From: CAIKMD01 sp963803265
Lineage (GTDB): Bacteria > Pseudomonadota > Alphaproteobacteria > ATCC43930 > CGMCC-115725
Direction: 5' to 3'
NCBI GenBank assembly: GCA_963803265.1
Contig: CAWDLZ010000020.1
Span: forward strand, 264,704 to 328,703
DNA length: 64,000 bases
Both the position numbers and the translations under genes were made by a program. A model generated the notes under the pieces. That model was given only the letters and a program-made list of their open reading frames with translations, was not told the origin of the DNA and ran no database searches. Shown one piece after another: positions 27,932-37,299 of the stretch (positions are counted from its first letter, which is position 1; each line of letters begins with the position of its first letter).

Positions 27932-29821
27932 GGCGCCGCCTCGACGGCTGCGCCGGGCTTGCGCTTCAAGAAGCGGGCGAGCCACACCGCGGCCGAGCCG
28001 AACATGCCGTCGGGAAGCCAGAGGAAGCACAGCACCAGCAACAACCCTTCGGCGAAGGTCTTGTAGAGCGCGAAGGGCTGGAACAGGGTCGGCAGCAGCG
28101 TCAGCAGCGCAACGCCGAGCAACGGCCCGATCAGCGTCCCCTCGCCGCCCGCGACCAGCATCGCGATCATCTCGAAGGAGCGCGGCGCGCCCACCATCTC
28201 GGGCGACAGGAAATGGAAATAGAACGCGTAGAGGCTGCCCGAAAGCGACGGCGAGCGCGGCGCTGAGGCACATCGCCGCGAGCTTGTAGCGCGGCACGTT
28301 GACGCCCAAGGCCGCCGCCGCCGTCTCGTCGGTCCGCACCGCCTTGAGCGCGCGCCCGAAGCTCGAGCGCAGGCCGCCTTGCAGCATCGCCACCAGCACG
28401 ATGACGAGGAAGGCGACCAGGTAATAGACGCTCAAGGAAGAGCCGAAAACGTAAGGCCCGAGCGAGAAGGACGGGATGCCGACGAGGCCCGACGGGCCGC
28501 CCGTTACCTCGGTCAGACCGACGGTGAGCGAATTGATCATGAGGCCGAAGGCGAGCGTCGCCAGGGCGAGGAAATGGCCACGGAGCCGGATGGTGACGAG
28601 CGACAGGCCGAGCGCGCACACGAGCGCCAGCGCGATCCCCGCGCCAATGCCGAGGATCGGCGGCCAGCGATAGGTCGTCGCCAGCACCGCGGCGGTGTAG
28701 CCGCCGACCGCCATGAAGCCGGCATGGCCCAAGCTGACCTGGCCGGCGTAACCCATCAGCACGTCGAGGCCGAGGACGGCGATATAGAGAATTCCCGTGA
28801 TCACCAGCGAATCGAGGATGCCGCCGGGCGGCAGCACGAGCGGCAGCGCCAGGATGAAGACGATGGCAAGCGCGGCGAACAGCACTCCGCCCCTGCCCTC
28901 GAGGCGTATGATCGCGCGGTAGACGCGCTGCTCGTCGCGCACGTCCTGGCGCCGGGCCGGGCCGGCGCTGAACAATCCGTTCGGCCGCCACAGCAGCATG
29001 ACGAGCAGCAACGCGAGGGCGAGGCCATTGGCGAAGAGCGAGGAAACATAGCCCGCCGCCAATTGCTCGGACACGCCGAGGAGGAGCCCGCCGAACACCG
29101 ATCCGGCGAAGGCGCCCAAGCCGCCGATCGCCACCGAGATGAAGCCGAAATTGGTGAAAAACCCGCCGGTGTCGAATTCGAGCGAGGTGATCGGCGCGAT
29201 CGCGATCCCGGCGAGCCCGGCGATCAGCGCCGCAAGGGCGAAGCTGAGGAGCGTCATGCGCGGCACGTCGATGCCCATCAATCGCGCGGCCAGCCGGTTC
29301 TCGGCGCAGGCCCGGAGCGCGAGGCCGAGCCGGGTGCGCGCCAGCAGGTACCACAGCCCGACGATGCTGAGCGTGGCCGCGCCGATGATCCAGAACCCCT
29401 GAGTCGGCACGCGAATGCCGAGGATCTGCACGGGCGCCTCGCCGGAAATCGGCGGCAGGGCGTAAGGCTGGCTGCTCCAGCCGATCAGCAGGACGCCCTG
29501 GATAAGCGTCAGCAGCCCGGCCGTCATCACCAGGATGCTGCTGATCGGCAGCTTGGCGAGGGCGGGCACGAAGGTCGCATAGCCGAGGATCAAGCCGGCC
29601 AGGACGGTGCCGATCACCGCGGCGAGAATGGCGAGCGGGACCGGAACCCCGAAGCTGACCTGGAAGGTGTACATCAGCAAGGCGCCGAGGACGCAGAACC
29701 CGCCCTGCGACAGGTTGATGACGCCGGTGACGCGGTAGACGAGGGAGAAGCCCAACGCCAGCAACGCGAACGCGGCGCCCTGGAGCAGGCCGCCGATGAC
29801 GATCTGAATCGCCTGGATCAC
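27928..29821 (-). CDS. Fused LivH-LivM ABC permease, frameshifted
   Basis: One reading frame encodes a LivH-type permease (residues 1-290, starting MIQAIQIVIGGLLQGAAFAL) running directly into a LivM-type permease (about 315-630, with GLDVLMGYAGQVSLGHAGFM and the TGGPSGLVGIP loop). Fusions of LivH and LivM are known but much less usual than separate genes. A net +1 at 28242-28244 (three A on the plus strand where two are expected) breaks the frame within LivM; the continuation SGSLYAFYFHFLSPEMVG to PGAAVEAAP restores a normal end. Roughly 630 aa, with about 16-18 membrane helices. The periplasmic binding protein and two ATPases are in the same operon. Confidence 0.9.
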
Positions 29822-29919
29822 GTCGCCCGCGCCGCGATCGACATTGTCTCAGCCCCCCGAAGCAGACGCCGTCCCAGCCGCAATAGGCTCGATTCGCACC
29901 GCGGCGTGGATTTAGCCGG

Positions 29920-31206
29920 TCAGACCGTCACCGGATCGGTGCCGAGCTCGCGGTAGAGACCGTCCTTGGCGCCCTCGGTGAACTTGACGCTCCTTGGCAG
30001 CACGATCGAGCACGAGCGCACATGCTGCGATTCCGGCGTCAGCGCCGGGACCTTCTTGCCCTCGCGATTGGCCTTCATCGCGCGCAGCAGCGCGCGCCGC
30101 GCCATGATGATGCCGTTATCGGTCCCGACCAATTCCTCGAGCTCGCGATCGCAAATCGGCCCCATGCTCTCTTGCAGCGACGCGTCCTGCATGCCGACGC
30201 CCTCGATGCCGCTATATTGGGTGTTCGCGGCCTGGGCGGCGCGGTCCATCAAGTAATCGTTCGACTTGTTGGCAAGCGGCATGAAGGTGCCGGGGATGTA
30301 CTTGACGTGGATGCCGCCGCCGCCGCGCATCGCCGCCAGCTCTTGGCCGGTGAGCGCGCGGCGCGGATGGTACGAGATGCTCCACGCCCAGCAGCGATGG
30401 TCGTCGATCGGAACCCATGCGTGAGCGCCGAGCGGATGGCCGCCGCGCGGCGGGATGATCGTGTAGAACGGCATGATCCAGGGCGTGATGCGCCAGTAAT
30501 ATTGGTCATCTTCGGCGTGGCGCCGCGCCCCAATCAACAGCCCGCCGTCGAATTCGGCGATCTCGAAATAGGGCATGAGGTCGCCTTCGTTGTAGACGGT
30601 CCCCTTGGACCCGGCGAGGAGAGAGTCGCTGCGCAGACCGGCGCTGTGGAGGAAGGTGACGTGGCTGGAATCGATCCCGCCCTCGACCGCCTGGAGGTAG
30701 TTGCAGTCCTGGAAGCGCTTCGAGATGAAGCGCTGCTCGGGCGGCACCAGCGCCCATTCGAAGGCCGGCGGCGCGGGCTTCAGCTCGGGCGCGCCCATAT
30801 AGGTCCAGATGATCCCGCCGCGCTCGATGCACGGGTAGGATTTGAGCTTCATCCGCTGCTTCATGCCCGAGGATTCGAGCTCCGAGGGCAAATCGACGCA
30901 TTGGCCGGTCACGTCGTATTTCCAACCGTGATAGGCGCAGCGCAGGCCGCATTCCTCGTTGCGCCCGAACCACAGCGAGACGCGGCGATGGGCGCAGAAC
31001 TCGTCGATGAGGCCGAGCCGGTCCTCGCTGTCGCGGAAGGCGATCAGCCGCTCGCCGAGCAATTGCACGCGCACCGGCGGGCAATCCGGCGCCGGCAGCT
31101 CGCTCGCGAGCAAAGCTGGAAACCAGTAGCGCCGGCACAAATCGCCCATCGGCGTGCCGGCATCGGTCTCAGTCAGCAATTTGTTTTCTTCCCGCGAAGT
31201 GTGCAT
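29920..31206 (-). CDS. Rieske aromatic ring-hydroxylating oxygenase, alpha subunit
   Basis: A 428-residue oxygenase resembling the phthalate 4,5-dioxygenase group. The Rieske centre ligands are in CAHRRV (about 71-76) and CAYHGWKYD (about 90-98); the mononuclear iron site is in GIDSSHVTFLHSAG, where the two His of the 2-His-1-carboxylate triad lie. It needs a separate reductase, which is not in this window. Placed between the binding protein and the permease of a Liv-type transporter, so it probably acts on the imported compound, likely an aromatic carboxylate (inference). Confidence 0.92.
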   Translation of the reverse strand: MHTSREENKLLTETDAGTPMGDLCRRYWFPALLASELPAPDCPPVRVQLLGERLIAFRDSEDRLGLIDEFCAHRRVSLWFGRNEECGLRCAYHGWKYDVTGQCVDLPSELESSGMKQRMKLKSYPCIERGGIIWTYMGAPELKPAPPAFEWALVPPEQRFISKRFQDCNYLQAVEGGIDSSHVTFLHSAGLRSDSLLAGSKGTVYNEGDLMPYFEIAEFDGGLLIGARRHAEDDQYYWRITPWIMPFYTIIPPRGGHPLGAHAWVPIDDHRCWAWSISYHPRRALTGQELAAMRGGGGIHVKYIPGTFMPLANKSNDYLMDRAAQAANTQYSGIEGVGMQDASLQESMGPICDRELEELVGTDNGIIMARRALLRAMKANREGKKVPALTPESQHVRSCSIVLPRSVKFTEGAKDGLYRELGTDPVTV

Positions 31207-31284
31207 GGGATCACCTTTCGATCAAGCGGCGGATTTTCTGGACTATTCGGCGGCGCATCGTCCGGGTCAACCGCATTTGGACCG

Positions 31285-32487
31285 TCATGGACCGAGCGGA
31301 ATGCCGGTCGGCTTCGCCACCGCGTCCCACCGGTCGGCGGCGGGATCCCAGCGGGTCACGAGCGTGTTGTCGATGGACAGGCCACGCTGCGGGTATTTGA
31401 CGAAATCGTAGGTCCCGTTGATGCCGGGCGCGCCGCTGAGATGCCCGAGATAATCCTTAAGCTGTGCCGCGGTGACGCCCGACCCCAGTTTCTTAAGGGC
31501 ATCGACGACCAGGGTGCCGGGATCCCAGGCGAGGATCGAGCCTTCATCGGGCTTTAGGCCGGCGGAAGCGAAGGACGCGTAGAAATCCTTCTGCTTGGCC
31601 GCGACGGCGGGATCGAGCGCGACTTTAGGCTGCGGGTCCGAGCCCACCACCCAGAGCGGCGACGGCAGATAGAGCTCCTTTGGCAGAAAGGCCGCGAATT
31701 GCTGCATCTGCGCATAGGTCATGTTGCCCCCGGTCGTGCCCATCGGCAGGGTCAGGCCGGATTGCACCGCGCCGCGGAAGATGGTCGCGCTGGGCGAGCC
31801 CGTGGCCCAGCCGATCAGCACCTGGGCGTCGGTCGCCTTGATGTTCTCGATCTGCGCCGAGATGCTGACATCGGTGGGATTGAAATGCTCGTGAGAGACC
31901 AGCTTGATCCCGCTGTTCTCCGGCTGATTCAACAGCGCGGCGAAGCCTTCGTCGGCGTCCTGGCCGGTAGCGTCGGTGCTGGTGACGAGCGCGAGCCGCG
32001 TCCAGCCCTTCAAGCGGAAATACCGCACCAGCGCCGCCGACTGGTCGACGGTCGAGACGCCGGCGACGAAGACGTAACTACCCGCCGGCGGATGAACGCC
32101 GGGCGAGAAGCAATACATCACCGGGCCGTTCGCGACCAAGGGCGCCATCGCGTTGCAGGTCGCCACGAATCCCGAGCCCATCATCACCGCGGGATGCAGC
32201 GCCAGCACCTCGTTGGTGAGCTGGACCGCGAGCTGCGGGTTCGATTGATCGTCATGGAAGACGAAGCGGAGCTGCTTGCCATCGATGCCGCCTTGTCGAT
32301 TGACGAGCTTTTCGAACAATTGCAGCGCCTGCTGCTCTTCCTTGCCGAGGAAGGCGGCGCCGCCCGTCAGATCGTCAACGACTTGAATGTCGTAGGTTTC
32401 GTCGGCCGCGCGCGCCGGGGACGCAAGCCGGCCGCCCAGCAGCAAGGCGGCAAAGAGAGTCGTCATCACGATGGCGAGGTTTTTCAT
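31285..32487 (-). CDS. Liv-type ABC transporter substrate-binding protein
   Basis: A 400-residue periplasmic protein with a signal peptide (MKNLAIVMTTLFAALLLGGR, cleavage near ARA-A at about 27). The type I binding fold is seen in YDIQVVDDLTGGAAFLGKEE, NRQGGIDGKQLRFVFHDDQS and MGSGFVATCNAMAPL. It is a LivK/HmgA-like branched-chain-type receptor; aromatic acids are common ligands of this group. Second gene of its operon, 48 bp after the SDR. Confidence 0.93.
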   Translation of the reverse strand: MKNLAIVMTTLFAALLLGGRLASPARAADETYDIQVVDDLTGGAAFLGKEEQQALQLFEKLVNRQGGIDGKQLRFVFHDDQSNPQLAVQLTNEVLALHPAVMMGSGFVATCNAMAPLVANGPVMYCFSPGVHPPAGSYVFVAGVSTVDQSAALVRYFRLKGWTRLALVTSTDATGQDADEGFAALLNQPENSGIKLVSHEHFNPTDVSISAQIENIKATDAQVLIGWATGSPSATIFRGAVQSGLTLPMGTTGGNMTYAQMQQFAAFLPKELYLPSPLWVVGSDPQPKVALDPAVAAKQKDFYASFASAGLKPDEGSILAWDPGTLVVDALKKLGSGVTAAQLKDYLGHLSGAPGINGTYDFVKYPQRGLSIDNTLVTRWDPAADRWDAVAKPTGIPLGP

Positions 32488-32534
32488 GGCGTTTCCTTTC
32501 CCGGGCCTAGGCTAGATGCCGATGCCGCGTCGGG

Positions 32535-33296
32535 TCAACCGGCAGTGACGCCGCCATCGACCACGATGGTCTGGCCGGTGATGAAGCTGCCGGCAGGCGA
32601 CGCCAAGAGAACGGCCGCGCCGGCCATGTCGCTCGCCTCGCCGAGGCGGCCGAGCGGCGTTTCGGCGACGCGGCGCGCGGCCAGGGCCTCGTCCTGCCAC
32701 AGAGCGCGCGCGAAATCCGTCTTGATGAGCCCGGGCGCGATCGCGTTGACGCGGATATTGTGCCGGCCCCATTCGCAGGCCAGGCTGCGCGCGAGCTGAA
32801 TGAGCGCCGCCTTGGCCGCGCCATAGGCGCCAATGCCGGGCGAGGCCCTGAGGGCGGCGACGCTGGCGATGAGGATCACCGCGCCGTCCCGGCGTTCCGC
32901 CATCTCAGGCAACACGAGCTTCGACAGCCACAGCGCGCTCTTCACGTTGCTGGCGATGACCCGATCGAAGGCGTCGTCGGGGATCTCGGCCAGGGGTCCG
33001 AGATAGGGATTGACGCCGACATTGTTCACCAGGATGTCGATGCCGCCGAAGACGCTGTGGGTCTTTTCCACCAGCGCGCGCAATTGCGCCTTATCGCCGA
33101 CATGACAAGGGATCGCCGCCGCCTTGCCGCCGCCGCGCGCGATCGCGGCGGCCACGGCGTCGCACGCCTCGGCCTTGCGGCTCGAAATCACCACCTTCGC
33201 GCCGCACTCCGCCAGCGCCTCGGCGATCGCCCGGCCGATGCCGCGCGAAGACCCGGTGATCAGCGCCGTCTTGCCCGTGAGGTCGAAAAGTCCCAT
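32535..33296 (-). CDS. Short-chain dehydrogenase/reductase (SDR), FabG-like
   Basis: A 253-residue classical SDR. TGSSRGIG (cofactor glycines), LVNNVGVNP, catalytic IASVAALRASPGIGAYGAAKAAL with Ser, Tyr (YGAAK) and Lys, and the C-terminal GQTIVVDGG are all present. I prefer ATG 33296 (MGLFDLTGKTALITG) because GGGA lies upstream; ATG 33323 is possible. First gene of the transporter-Rieske operon, so it likely oxidises or reduces a downstream intermediate. Confidence 0.92.
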   Translation of the reverse strand: MGLFDLTGKTALITGSSRGIGRAIAEALAECGAKVVISSRKAEACDAVAAAIARGGGKAAAIPCHVGDKAQLRALVEKTHSVFGGIDILVNNVGVNPYLGPLAEIPDDAFDRVIASNVKSALWLSKLVLPEMAERRDGAVILIASVAALRASPGIGAYGAAKAALIQLARSLACEWGRHNIRVNAIAPGLIKTDFARALWQDEALAARRVAETPLGRLGEASDMAGAAVLLASPAGSFITGQTIVVDGGVTAG

Positions 33297-33370
33297 AACC
33301 GGTCCCGTCGCATCTTCCTTCATGCTACATCGGATGCGATGGAAATGGGATAAGGACGGGCGCGCCTGCC

Positions 33371-34594
33371 ATGGCGGAAATGACGGACATTGCCGGGTCG
33401 GCGACGAAGCTGCGCGATTACAAGATCGTCGGCCTCATTGGCACGGCTCACTTCATGAGCCATGTCTATGTCATGATGCTGCCGCCCTTGTTCATGTTCG
33501 TGCGCGGCGACGACAGCGTGAGCTTCGCCCAGCTCGGCATCGCGATCGCGGTCTTCGGGTTTTTCTCGGCGACATTGCAAACGCCGGCCGGCTTCGTCGT
33601 CGATCGGCTCGGCTCTAGCACCCTGCTGATCGCGGGCCTCGTCGTCAGCGGCACCGGCTGCGCGATCGTCGGCCTGCTTCCCGGCTATGGCGCGCTGATC
33701 CTCGGCTATGCCCTGCTCGGCCTAGCCAACACGATCTACCACCCGGCCGATTACTCGATCATGTCGCACGGCATCTCATCCCAGCGCATGGCGCAAGCCT
33801 ATTCGATCCACACCTTCCTCGGCATGGCCGGCCAAGCCGCGACTCCCGCTTTCATGCTGGGGATGGCGAGCCTCTACGGCTGGCACAGCGGATTCCTAGG
33901 CGTAGCGATCGTGACCTACGGCGTCGCTCTCGTCCTGCTGCTGCAAAAACACGCCTTGTCGGACCACCGGACCGAAGCGCCCAAGGAAGCGGCGACCGCC
34001 GCGAGCCGCGCCGGTACCTGGCGGCTCCTGATGTCGGGCCCGATCCTCAAGAGCTTCGTGTTCTTTGCCTTCCTGACCATGACCGGCAACGCGCTCGCCA
34101 ACTTCACCATCGTCGGCTTCGGCGCGCTGCGCGGCACCTCGGTGGCCGATGCGAGCCTCGTTCTGACCGCGTTCCTGATCTTCAACGCGCTGGGCGTCCT
34201 CTCGGGCGGGATCATTGCCCACCGCGTCAGGAACCCGCTGCGGATCGCGACCTTGGGCCTCGCCGCGAGCGGCGTCACCATCCTCATCGCCGCTTTCGCC
34301 GATCTCGGCACGCCGTTTCTGGTCGCGATCATGAGCCTTACCGGCCTCCTCAACGGCATCATCATGCCGTCGCGCGACCTGATCGTGCGCGCGGTCACGC
34401 CGGCGGGCTCGTTCGGCCTCGTTTTCGGCTTCGTCAGCACCGGATTCGCCGTCTCGGCCGTGATCGCGCCGCCACTCTATGGCTGGCTGATGGATCAGGG
34501 CCAACCGCTCGCGATCTTCCTCTGCGCCGCCGGCTTCACCGCGCTGGCGCTGGTGATGGCGCGGAGCGCCAAGCCGGCGGCTAGCGCGCCCTAA
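33371..34594 (+). CDS. MFS transporter
   Basis: A 407-residue, 12-helix major facilitator. Helix 1 begins KIVGLIGTAHFMSHVYVMML; the loop after helix 2 has TPAGFVVDRLGSSTLLIAG, the MFS signature between helices 2 and 3. The IYHPADYSIMSHGIS loop and GLLNGIIMPSRDLIVRAV are like the fosmidomycin-resistance or OFA-type group. Divergent from the SDR-Liv operon by 74 bp, possibly sharing its inducer. Substrate unknown. Confidence 0.9.
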   Translation: MAEMTDIAGSATKLRDYKIVGLIGTAHFMSHVYVMMLPPLFMFVRGDDSVSFAQLGIAIAVFGFFSATLQTPAGFVVDRLGSSTLLIAGLVVSGTGCAIVGLLPGYGALILGYALLGLANTIYHPADYSIMSHGISSQRMAQAYSIHTFLGMAGQAATPAFMLGMASLYGWHSGFLGVAIVTYGVALVLLLQKHALSDHRTEAPKEAATAASRAGTWRLLMSGPILKSFVFFAFLTMTGNALANFTIVGFGALRGTSVADASLVLTAFLIFNALGVLSGGIIAHRVRNPLRIATLGLAASGVTILIAAFADLGTPFLVAIMSLTGLLNGIIMPSRDLIVRAVTPAGSFGLVFGFVSTGFAVSAVIAPPLYGWLMDQGQPLAIFLCAAGFTALALVMARSAKPAASAP

Positions 34595-34599
34595 GGAAT

Positions 34600-35553
34600 T
34601 CAGGCGGCGCTGCGCGCGCCGGCCTCCATCAGCCCGGCCTCGACGAGCGCCGCGCGGATGCGATCGATCTCGGCCTGGCCGAGCTTGACCAAGGGCGGGC
34701 GCACCACGGCGCGCGGCAGCTTGCCCAAGAGCACCAGCGCCTCCTTCATGCGATTGTGCATATCGACGAAGGGGTCGGCATAGAAGGCCGCCGCGGTCGG
34801 ATAGATGCGGTCGTTGAGCCGGCGCGCCTCGGCAAGGTCGTTCGCCTGGACCGCGCGAAAGAGCCGCGCCTGCAAATCGGCGATCACGCTGCCCGAGCCC
34901 GACAGCAGCCCCTTGCAGCCCAGCACCAGCGAGCTGAGCAGCCACGCGCTGTTGGTGCTGAGCACGTTGACCGGCCGATCGAGGCTTTGCAGCGTGCGGA
35001 TGTTGCGCTCGTGAGCCGGCACTTGCGGGGTCCAGTCCTTGATCGCGCGGATCGTCGGCACCGCGGCGGCGAGCTTTAGGAGCGTGTCGAGCGGATAGCC
35101 CTGGCCGCCCGAGACCGGATACTCGAAGACGATGATCGGCAAGTCGGAGGCGGCGGCGATCCGCTGGAAATGCGCGATCGCCATCTCGGGCCGCTGGCCC
35201 AGGGTGAAGGGACCGGGCGGAAAGACCAGCAGCGCCGAGGCGCCGCCTTCCTGGGCCATGCGCGCGAGCCGCGCCGCCTCGATGCTGCCCTCGGCATAGA
35301 TGCCGTTGACGATCGGCAGCTTCTTTCCAATCTCGTCCGCGGCGATGGCGAGGACGCGGCGCTGCTCGTCGAAGCTGCACGAAGCGACTTCCGAGGAATG
35401 AGCGTTGAGGGCGATGGCGGAGAGCCCGGCGACCGCGGCAAGGTCGCTCAAATGGCGCCGGAACGCCGCCTCGTCGATCGAAAGATCGTCGTGGAAGGGC
35501 AGAAGGCAGGCCGGAATGACGCCTTCCGGAGAGAAATTCGCGAATCTCGCCAT
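34600..35553 (-). CDS. Dihydrodipicolinate synthase family protein (DapA-like aldolase)
   Basis: A 317-residue class I aldolase barrel. The Schiff-base lysine is Lys172 (RAIKDW) and the general acid Tyr145 (FEYPV); the phosphate or carboxylate motif GTTGE of DapA is replaced by NAHSSE near 50-55. This means a role other than lysine synthesis, such as retro-aldol cleavage of a keto acid from sugar or aromatic breakdown. Start ATG 35553 follows GGAGCGACGCG. It is convergent with the MFS gene and divergent from cytochrome c. Confidence 0.88.
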   Translation of the reverse strand: MARFANFSPEGVIPACLLPFHDDLSIDEAAFRRHLSDLAAVAGLSAIALNAHSSEVASCSFDEQRRVLAIAADEIGKKLPIVNGIYAEGSIEAARLARMAQEGGASALLVFPPGPFTLGQRPEMAIAHFQRIAAASDLPIIVFEYPVSGGQGYPLDTLLKLAAAVPTIRAIKDWTPQVPAHERNIRTLQSLDRPVNVLSTNSAWLLSSLVLGCKGLLSGSGSVIADLQARLFRAVQANDLAEARRLNDRIYPTAAAFYADPFVDMHNRMKEALVLLGKLPRAVVRPPLVKLGQAEIDRIRAALVEAGLMEAGARSAA

Positions 35554-35640
35554 CGCGTCGCTCCTGTCGGACCGAGGACGCGCGGGACAAGGGCGCGCCG
35601 ACACTCCATAATGCGCCGGTATTGCATCCGGAGCAATGCC

Positions 35641-36021
35641 ATGGCCGGCACGACCCACTCCCTCGCCATCCTCGCCGTCGCGCTGGCCGCGATCGGCGCC
35701 GCTTCCCGCCCGGCTGAAGCAGCCGACGGCGCCGCGCTCTTCAACGCCAATTGCGCGGTCTGCCACTCGACCGAGCCCGGCACCAACAAGCTCGGGCCGT
35801 CGCTCGCCGGGATCCTCGGCCGCAAATCGGGGAGCCTCGGCGATTACAGCTACTCGCCGGCGATGGCCAAGGCGGGCATCACCTGGGACCGGGCCTCGCT
35901 CGATCGCTACCTCGCCGATCCGCAAGCCATGGTCGCGGGTACCAGGATGGTGTTCCTCGGCGTCAAGAGCGCCGACGACCGCAAGGCGATCATCGACTAC
36001 CTCGCGACGCTCACGAACTGA
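35641..36021 (+). CDS. Class I c-type cytochrome (cytochrome c2-like)
   Basis: A 126-residue periplasmic cytochrome. A signal peptide (MAGTTHSLAILAVALAAIGA, cleavage near AEA-A) is followed by the haem motif CAVCH (residues about 39-43, fitting CxxCH), GPSLAGILGRKSGS, and a distal Met in VAGTRMVF. It resembles cytochrome c2/c556-like electron carriers. An in-frame ATG at 35611 would add ten residues. Confidence 0.9.
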   Translation: MAGTTHSLAILAVALAAIGAASRPAEAADGAALFNANCAVCHSTEPGTNKLGPSLAGILGRKSGSLGDYSYSPAMAKAGITWDRASLDRYLADPQAMVAGTRMVFLGVKSADDRKAIIDYLATLTN

Positions 36022-36034
36022 AGAGCGCCGCGCC

Positions 36035-36886
36035 TCACGCCGAGCTGGTCAATCCGGCGAACGGGATCGCGGCGATCCCCTCGGCGGCCAGGTACGCCGC
36101 CACGGCTGGATCGACGAGCGCCTCGTACTCGCCGCGGCAGCGATAGGATTCGGGCCACGCCGCCGGGCGCCTGGTCGCGGCATGGACGTAAAGCTCGGAG
36201 ACGCCCTCGGGCAGCACTTCGAGATAACGCAGCATGCGCGCGCTCACCATCGCGCCGTTATCGGCAAGGCCGTAGATTCGGTCGTTGCACGCGATGCCCG
36301 CCGCCGCGAGCGCGCGCCGGAGGCGCGTCGCGCGGTACGCTTCTATGAGACCGCTGCCGTGCCAGGGAAAGCGCCGCCCGCCCGCCCGCCACGCGGCCCA
36401 GGGCGGCTCATAGGGCACGCGAATGGCGGCGATGCCGAATTCCGGCGCGAGCCGCAGCAATTCGCGCTGGACCGTCGGATGCAAATGAAAATGATGGTGC
36501 GCGTTGACGTGATCGAGGGCGAGACCGGTGCGCCGGAAGGCGTCGAGCTGGGCGCGGATTTCGGCGGCGACCTGACGGCGAGCAGCCGGCCGGAAGAATA
36601 TCCGCAGGCCGCTGGCGAGGATGTCGGTCGAGAAATTGCCGTCCGCGCCGACGAGATCGGGAATTTGCTCGGGCGGCAGCACCGGCTTGCCGTCCACCAG
36701 CACGAGATGGAGCCCGACGCCAAGACGGGGAAGCCGCCGCGCGCGCGCCACTGCATCCGCGGCCGCTTCGCCCGCGACCATCAGGCTCGCCGCGGTAAGG
36801 ATGCCGTGGCGGTGCCCATCCTCGACCGCCTCGTTGACCGGCAGCGCCAGCCCGAAATCGTCCGCGGTCACGATGAGACGCTTCAC
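36035..36886 (-). CDS. hpnK: Hopanoid biosynthesis-associated protein HpnK (ChbG/YdjC-like deacetylase fold)
   Basis: A 283-residue YdjC/ChbG-type hydrolase. Metal-binding positions are seen in VTADDFGLALPVNEAV (DD, 8-9), GVGLHLVLVDGKPVL (His) and DHVNAHHHFHLHP (HxxH). The start MKRLIVTADDFG and the PVLPPEQIPDLV motif match HpnK as I remember it; this protein is linked with hopanoid side-chain synthesis. No other hpn genes are in the window. It ends 14 bp past the cytochrome stop, in convergent orientation. Confidence 0.85.
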   Translation of the reverse strand: MKRLIVTADDFGLALPVNEAVEDGHRHGILTAASLMVAGEAAADAVARARRLPRLGVGLHLVLVDGKPVLPPEQIPDLVGADGNFSTDILASGLRIFFRPAARRQVAAEIRAQLDAFRRTGLALDHVNAHHHFHLHPTVQRELLRLAPEFGIAAIRVPYEPPWAAWRAGGRRFPWHGSGLIEAYRATRLRRALAAAGIACNDRIYGLADNGAMVSARMLRYLEVLPEGVSELYVHAATRRPAAWPESYRCRGEYEALVDPAVAAYLAAEGIAAIPFAGLTSSA

Positions 36887-36973
36887 GAGCCATCAATGGC
36901 ACACTGGCGAGCGGCCGACAAGCGGACGCCGCGCGCGCAGCACCTGTCGTGCGAAGTGAAATCCAAGGGCCGC

Positions 36974-37001
36974 TTGACAGGGCCTGGAGCGGGACTAATC
37001 T
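36974..37001 (+). promoter_or_regulatory. Sigma-70-type promoter of rpmG
   Basis: TTGACA (36974-36979), a 16-nt spacer and TAATCT (36996-37001), 26 bp before the rpmG ATG at 37028. The -35 box is perfect. Confidence 0.65.
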
Positions 37002-37027
37002 CTACGGACTTCGAAAAAGGCAGCGCC

Positions 37028-37195
37028 ATGGCGAAAAGCAACACCGTCCAGATCAAGCTCGTGAGCAGCGCGGACACTGGGTACTTCTACGTCACCAAGA
37101 AGAACCCGCGCGCCAAGACCGAGAAGCTCGAGCTCAAGAAATACGATCCGGTCGCGCGCAAGCACGTGGTGTTCAAGGAAGGCAAAATTAAATAG
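37028..37195 (+). CDS. rpmG: 50S ribosomal protein L33
   Basis: A 55-residue ribosomal protein of normal length, MAKSNTVQIKLVSSADTGYF, with the basic FYVTKKNPRAKTEKLELKKY and an IK end. It is the Cys-free (zinc-independent) form. It sits alone between a recognisable promoter and an intrinsic terminator, as in many alphaproteobacteria. Confidence 0.98.
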   Translation: MAKSNTVQIKLVSSADTGYFYVTKKNPRAKTEKLELKKYDPVARKHVVFKEGKIK

Positions 37196-37224
37196 CGCGC
37201 GCGAGCGACGAGCCCGCCTGACCG

Positions 37225-37252
37225 AAAGCCGCTCCCCGGGAGCGGCTTTTTT
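37225..37252 (+). terminator. Intrinsic terminator of rpmG
   Basis: A GC-rich stem (GCCGCTC 37228-37234, GAGCGGC 37240-37246) bordered by AAA on the left and TTTTTT on the right, 30 bp after the stop. This is the clearest Rho-independent terminator in the window. Confidence 0.9.
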
Positions 37253-37299
37253 GCTTTATAACTCGGCGCGCGGGCGTTGCCCCGCCGAGGGAGGAAACC

